From an uncultured Pseudorhodobacter sp. (GTDB lineage Bacteria; Pseudomonadota; Alphaproteobacteria; Rhodobacterales; Rhodobacteraceae), in contig CAMFLG010000014.1 in NCBI GenBank assembly GCA_945957495.1, positions 1 to 17,720 on the forward strand: 17,720 bases of DNA, in the 5' to 3' direction. Numbering within the stretch: the stretch's first letter is position 1; every line of letters starts with the position of its first letter. The notes under the pieces are model-generated. The model did not search any database. It saw only the letters and a program-made list of their open reading frames with translations, and was not told the origin of the DNA. Below are positions 13,924 to 17,720 of the stretch, piece after piece. The translations under genes and the position numbers were made by a program.

Positions 13924-14687
13924 ATATGCGCCCGCAGGTCTGAATGCAGCGCGGGCGCGCAAGCCAGTACGCCGGGCGTCTGCGCCGTCAAGCTGTTGAA
14001 CCGTAACGTGGCGCCCTGACAATCGGTCACGCTGGCACCGGCGCGCTGCGCGATCAGGCCACCGGCGGCGATGTCCCATTCCCAGGTGTCGCGAAAGGTG
14101 ATCATGCCGTCAAAACTGCCATCGGCCACCAGACACAGCCGGTAGGCCAGCGAGGCGCGGAAGCTGCGGCGAAAGGCGGGCGGTTCGCCCCGCCAAAGCT
14201 GCGGCGCAAGATTGGCCTTTGTGGTCAGAATATTGGCATCATCGGCCAGACCCTTCTGGCTGCAGCGGATCGGCTCGCCATCGCGCAGGGCGGGGCCGTC
14301 CTGCGTGGCGGTGTAAAGCTGGTCCAGCGCCGGCAGATAGACCACCGCCGCCGTCACCACGCCATTCTGCGCCACCGCCAGCGAATGGGAAAAGTGCTGC
14401 TCCCCCGCGATAAAGGCGCGGGTGCCGTCAATCGGGTCTATGATGAACGTGCATTCATATTCCTGCCGCAGCAGGCTATCGGGCGTTTCCTCTGACAGCC
14501 AGCCATAGCCGGGCCGTGCGCCACGCAACTCTGCCTGCAGCATGTCGTTGACGGCAATGTCGGCCTCTGTCACCGGGCCCTGATCGCCCTTTTCCCAGGC
14601 CTTGGGCGACCGACGCCAATAGCGTAGCGCAATCTCGCCCGCGCGGCGCGCCGCATGGGTCAGCAAGGCAAGGTCACGCGCCGGCAA
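13914..14687 (-). CDS. cysQ: 3'(2'),5'-bisphosphate nucleotidase / inositol monophosphatase family protein
   Basis: CysQ removes a phosphate from 3'-phosphoadenosine 5'-phosphate, a by-product of sulfate reduction that would otherwise inhibit nucleases and sulfotransferases. The 257-residue protein has the metal-binding motifs of the lithium-sensitive phosphatase superfamily: GPVTEAD (about 37-43), SEET (65-68), IIDPIDGTRAF (82-92) and the C-terminal WEWDIAAGG (202-210). The order and spacing suit CysQ better than classical SuhB, though inositol monophosphatase activity cannot be excluded. The start is a TTG at 14687 with AAGGG about eight bases upstream. It overlaps the end of pmbA by 14 bases, so the two genes are co-transcribed and probably translationally coupled. 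Confidence 0.88.
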   Translation of the reverse strand: MPARDLALLTHAARRAGEIALRYWRRSPKAWEKGDQGPVTEADIAVNDMLQAELRGARPGYGWLSEETPDSLLRQEYECTFIIDPIDGTRAFIAGEQHFSHSLAVAQNGVVTAAVVYLPALDQLYTATQDGPALRDGEPIRCSQKGLADDANILTTKANLAPQLWRGEPPAFRRSFRASLAYRLCLVADGSFDGMITFRDTWEWDIAAGGLIAQRAGASVTDCQGATLRFNSLTAQTPGVLACAPALHSDLRAHINK

Positions 14688-16017
14688 GCGTCATCCCTTC
14701 GATCAGCAGGCTGGGCACTCGGGTGGACAGATGCGCGCGCGCGTCATTGGCCGGGATGATCCGCAACAGCATGTCGCGCAGATTGCCCGCGATGGTGCAT
14801 TCGTTGACGGGATACTGAATCTCGCCGTTTTCCACCCAGAACCCCGAAGCACCGCGCGAATAATCGCCCGTCGTGGGGTTGATGGTGGAACCGATCATGG
14901 ATGTGACCAGCAACCCGGTGCCCATATCGCGGATCAGATCGGCGCGGCTGATGCTGCCTTGCGTCAGGTCCAGGTTGGAATTGGCGGGCGTCGGCGGGGC
15001 AGAGGTGCCGCGCGCGGCGTTGCCGGTGGATTGCATCCCCAGCTTGCGCGCGGTTGCCAGATCCAGCGTCCAGCCCATCAGGATGCCGTTTTCCACCACC
15101 ATGCGGCGGGCAGCGCCCAGCCCCTCGGCGTCAAACGGGCGCGAGCCAGAGATGCGGGGGCGCAGGGGGTCTTCGATCAGCGACAGTGTTGCGGGCAGCA
15201 CCTGCGTTCCCAGCGCGCCCAGCAGCCAGGACGACCCCCTGGCGATGGAAGCACCATTGGCTGCGCCGATCAGGTGGCCGATCAGCGAACTAGCCACCCG
15301 TTCATCGTAAAGCACCGGATAGGTGCCGGTCACAGGCTTGCGCGCGCCCATCCGGGCCAGCGCGCGTTGGGCGGCAAGGGCGCCGATTTCGGTGGCGGCG
15401 GGCATGTCGGCCTGATGGATGCGGCCTTCGCCAGCATAGTCCCGCTCCATCCCGGTGCCGGAACCTGTGAAGGCCACGGCAGAGGTTGACCGCGAGCTGC
15501 GCTCATACCCGCCGGAAAAGCCATTGGTAGCAGACAGATAGACCTGCCGCAGGCCGTATCCCGCCGAAGCCTCGACTTGGGTGATGCCGGGTTCGGCCAT
15601 GGCCGCAGCCTCGGCCATGCGGGCGTCGGCCTCCAGCGCCGCGGCGGTTGGTTCTGGCGAGCTATCGCACAGTTGCAGCGCGGCCAGATCCCAGCTGCGG
15701 GCGATCTGGTCGGGGTCGGCCAGCCCGGCATAGGGATCAACCGGCGCCTCGCGTGCCATGGCGACGGCGCGTTCGGCAAGGCGGGCCAGCGTTGCGGGGG
15801 AAGTGTCCGAGGCGGAAACGCAGGCCTGCCGCCCGCCGATCAGCACCCGCAGCCCGATCTCGGTGCCTTCGGATCGTTCCGCCTGCTCCAGCCGCCCGGC
15901 GCGGATATCGATGGATTGCGAGGTGCCAGCGATGGCGATGGCATCGGCGGCCTCGGCCCCGGCGCGGCGCGCGGCGTCAAGAAGGGCTTCGGTGAGCGGG
16001 GCAAGAGAGGCGGCCAT
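14674..16017 (-). CDS. pmbA: TldD/PmbA family metalloprotease subunit (TldE/PmbA)
   Basis: This 447-residue protein is the TldE (PmbA) half of the TldD/TldE heterodimer. The complex hydrolyses unstructured peptides, matures microcin B17 in E. coli and degrades the CcdA antitoxin. Family features are AGRLEQAERSEGTEIGLRVLIGGRQ (about 45-69), the C-terminal half RMVVENGILMGW, NLDLTQGSISRADLIRDMGTGLLV, SMIGSTINPTTGDYSRGASGFWVENGE and YPVNECTIAGNLRDML. No HExxxH motif is visible, which fits TldE, since the zinc site is in TldD; a tldD gene is not in the window. The ATG at 16017 has AGGA about seven bases upstream and gives MAASLAPLTE; the frame is open to 16050. Cytoplasmic; co-transcribed with cysQ. 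Confidence 0.92.
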   Translation of the reverse strand: MAASLAPLTEALLDAARRAGAEAADAIAIAGTSQSIDIRAGRLEQAERSEGTEIGLRVLIGGRQACVSASDTSPATLARLAERAVAMAREAPVDPYAGLADPDQIARSWDLAALQLCDSSPEPTAAALEADARMAEAAAMAEPGITQVEASAGYGLRQVYLSATNGFSGGYERSSRSTSAVAFTGSGTGMERDYAGEGRIHQADMPAATEIGALAAQRALARMGARKPVTGTYPVLYDERVASSLIGHLIGAANGASIARGSSWLLGALGTQVLPATLSLIEDPLRPRISGSRPFDAEGLGAARRMVVENGILMGWTLDLATARKLGMQSTGNAARGTSAPPTPANSNLDLTQGSISRADLIRDMGTGLLVTSMIGSTINPTTGDYSRGASGFWVENGEIQYPVNECTIAGNLRDMLLRIIPANDARAHLSTRVPSLLIEGMTLAGA

Positions 16018-16045
16018 GGCAATCCTGTTCTGTGGCCCTGCATGG

Positions 16046-16062
16046 ACCAAATATGCTTTGGT
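16046..16062. promoter_or_regulatory. Inverted repeat ACCAAA-N5-TTTGGT upstream of pmbA
   Basis: Perfect six-base arms at 16046-16051 and 16057-16062 lie about 30-45 bases upstream of the pmbA start, where an operator or leader hairpin could act. On the minus strand a TTGAAT just upstream (16092-16087) could serve as -35, with TCTGTA 17 bases later as a poor -10. The evidence is only positional. Confidence 0.25.
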
Positions 16063-16127
16063 TTTACAGATAATCTCTGCGGATGAGATTCAACCCCCCG
16101 CCGCGCCCTGATGGCAGAAAAGGCGGC

Positions 16128-16161
16128 AAAGAAAACGGCCGCCCGGTTGCCCGGACGGCCG
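16128..16161 (-). terminator. Rho-independent terminator of the DUF2125 gene, with a GCAA tetraloop
   Basis: On the minus strand CGGCCGTCCGG (16161-16151) pairs with CCGGGCGGCCG (16146-16136) over 11 positions, with one T-G wobble. The loop is GCAA, a stable GNRA tetraloop, and TTTTCTTT (16135-16128) follows. It begins 19 bases after the DUF2125 stop codon and separates that gene from pmbA downstream, so pmbA must have its own promoter or rely on readthrough. Confidence 0.9.
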
Positions 16162-16179
16162 CACAGCATTGCGGCGCGC

Positions 16180-17706
16180 TTATTGCAGGCGCTGGCCGTT
16201 GGCGTAGAAACCCTTGTCCTTGAATTCCAGGGTCGAAGTCATCTCATCCTTGTCCGGCGTCGCGTTGGCGAACATCGACACCATCATCTTGTAGCCCATC
16301 GCATCGTCCTGGCTGATCAGACCCATCGCCACGATCTTGTCGAGCAGGGCGTTGGCGCCGGTCAGTTTCAGGTCGATCTTGCCGGTGGGGGCAGGGATGC
16401 CTTCGAAGGTGGTCATGTCCGTGTTGTCGAAGGTGAAGCCACCCGCCCCCGTCAGTTCGGCACCCACGGCAGACAGTTGCAGCGCGGCGATATCCAGCGC
16501 GTTAAGCTGGAACGGCGATGCATCGCCCGCGGCCTCCATCGCGGCGGCGTCCATCAGGTCGGCGGTCAGCGTGGCCTTGCCCTTGGCGTCAAGGATCACC
16601 GTGGCCGGATCATGCGGCAAGGCACCGGTCGGATCGACCATACCCCAGATTTCGTCGGAAATCGTGAAGCCGACCAGACGGGTCAGTAAAGAGAAATCGG
16701 CGGGCTGATCGGATTTGCTGACAGGCATCAGCATCTTAAAGGCGGCTTCGTCATAGCCAAGCTTCAGTTCCGGGAACGGGATGTCGGGGCTGGAAATGGT
16801 GAAGGCGACCTTCTTGCTGCTTGAGCCGTACTGCAGACGGTTCACATCCATCGCAAAAGACAGATCGCCGCCGTCGAAGGTGCCGGAAACCTTGGTGGGT
16901 TTGTCAGCCTCGGTCGCGGTCATGTCAAAATTCGAGGCGCCATAGGTGATCGCAGAGTCAAAGGCAAATCCGGCTTTCAGCGCGGCGGCCATATCCTGCA
17001 TCGCGTCGGCGCCCAGGAAAGTGCCGTTGCCGGTGCCCGCAAGATTGGCGACGTTCAGCGCAAGGTTGAAATCAGAGCTGGTTTCCTTGTCGGTTCCAAC
17101 CACGGTGATCTTGGCGCTGTCGGCGGTAAAGGACGAGCCGATCTTTTTCGCCGTGGCGTCGCCTTCGACCATGTAGTTGCCGATCACATTGGTCATCACT
17201 GCCTGAATAGTCGCATCAACCACGGCGGCATCAACGCCATTGATCGCGGTCACGGAAATATCCAGGGTCGGCGCGTTGAAGGCATAGCTGATCGCCTCGG
17301 GCGTACCGCTGGCCTTCATGGTCATACCCGGTTGTCCAACCGTGATGGTCAGCTTGGTCGGCGTGGCGGAAGCGTCGTCGCCGGGCGCGCCGGGAAGCGT
17401 CATGTTCAGCGGATAGCTGTCAGACATGGTGACTTCGACGGTGCCGTCACCCTTGTCGGTGAAGGTCATTTCGGGGATCTTGCCGTCCAGGGCGACGCCG
17501 TCCTTGTCGTAAGAAATCGTCGTATCCTTGACCAACAGCGCGTCGCCGTCGCGCGTGGCGCTGGCGGCGGTGATCGTCTGGCCATAAGCCGCGCTCATAT
17601 CCTGCCAGTTCTGCCAAACTTCTTCCGGGGTCACGTCGGCAAAGGCACCGGTTCCGGCCAACAATGCGATGATGGCGGTGCTACCCGCCAGTTTCCACTT
17701 TCCCAT
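16180..17706 (-). CDS. DUF2125 domain-containing secreted protein
   Basis: This 508-residue protein has a clear Sec signal peptide (MGKWKLAGSTAIIALLAGTGAFA, in which a basic start is followed by a hydrophobic core), with probable cleavage after AFA at residue 23; the mature form would be periplasmic or outer-surface. The rest is rich in Thr, Asp, Gly and Ala with alternating hydrophobic residues, which suggests long beta-rich repeats, and ends with LEFKDKGFYANGQRLQ. I recognise it as the DUF2125 type found in Rhodobacterales; no biochemical function is known to me. It has no cysteines and no visible catalytic motif, which argues for a structural or binding role. The ATG at 17706 has an excellent GGAGGAAG Shine-Dalgarno. 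It is a single-gene unit with a strong terminator; its promoter lies beyond the right edge. Confidence 0.85.
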   Translation of the reverse strand: MGKWKLAGSTAIIALLAGTGAFADVTPEEVWQNWQDMSAAYGQTITAASATRDGDALLVKDTTISYDKDGVALDGKIPEMTFTDKGDGTVEVTMSDSYPLNMTLPGAPGDDASATPTKLTITVGQPGMTMKASGTPEAISYAFNAPTLDISVTAINGVDAAVVDATIQAVMTNVIGNYMVEGDATAKKIGSSFTADSAKITVVGTDKETSSDFNLALNVANLAGTGNGTFLGADAMQDMAAALKAGFAFDSAITYGASNFDMTATEADKPTKVSGTFDGGDLSFAMDVNRLQYGSSSKKVAFTISSPDIPFPELKLGYDEAAFKMLMPVSKSDQPADFSLLTRLVGFTISDEIWGMVDPTGALPHDPATVILDAKGKATLTADLMDAAAMEAAGDASPFQLNALDIAALQLSAVGAELTGAGGFTFDNTDMTTFEGIPAPTGKIDLKLTGANALLDKIVAMGLISQDDAMGYKMMVSMFANATPDKDEMTSTLEFKDKGFYANGQRLQ

Positions 17707-17720
17707 AATGACTTCCTCCA

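Overview
The window is high-GC chromosomal DNA that reads as an alphaproteobacterium of the Rhodobacterales (Rhodobacter/Paracoccus/Gemmobacter-like). I base this on the GC-rich third codon positions, the protein families present (a DUF2125 secreted protein, a membrane-anchored MoeB/ThiF-type protein, an ElaB/YqjD plus YqjE-like pair, a DEAD-box helicase with a charged repeat tail) and the AT-rich palindromes between genes. The genus is not determined. I see no tRNA, rRNA, CRISPR array, insertion sequence or prophage. Almost every base is accounted for by twelve genes.

Layout. (1) Positions 2-679, minus strand: a glutathione S-transferase that starts at a TTG and runs off the left edge. (2) 842-2041, plus strand: coaBC, coenzyme A biosynthesis. 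(3) 2154-8758, minus strand: a tight three-gene operon of large proteins. In transcription order these are a transglutaminase/DUF2126 putative amidoligase, a circularly permuted ATP-grasp fused to an alpha-E domain, and a second transglutaminase-like protein. (4) 9004-10495, plus strand: dut and then a MoeB/ThiF/HesA-type adenylating enzyme with a membrane-anchoring N terminus. (5) 10520-11206, minus strand: a two-gene operon of small inner-membrane proteins (DUF883/YqjD-like and YqjE/holin-like), with a heat-shock-sigma-like promoter. (6) 11543-13873, plus strand: a DEAD-box RNA helicase with a DbpA-type RNA-binding domain and a six-unit repeat tail, ending at a strong hairpin terminator. (7) 13914-16017, minus strand: pmbA/tldE overlapping cysQ. 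(8) 16180-17706, minus strand: a secreted DUF2125 protein with its own terminator.

The most interesting part is region 3. Its three proteins carry two predicted ATP-dependent amide-bond-forming modules and two transglutaminase-like cysteine-protease modules, plus an alpha-E domain. Gene sets of this kind were predicted by comparative genomics to make or attach peptides. As far as I know the product and the targets have not been established. In this window the cassette lies antisense between coaBC and dut, two genes that are adjacent in many proteobacteria, so it looks as if it was inserted between them. The Anbu-type proteasome-like peptidase that often travels with such cassettes is not encoded here.

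The remaining genes are mostly housekeeping: CoA synthesis, dUTP removal, phosphoadenosine-phosphate turnover, TldD/E proteolysis and RNA remodelling. All functions are inferred from sequence motifs read by eye. No database search was possible.
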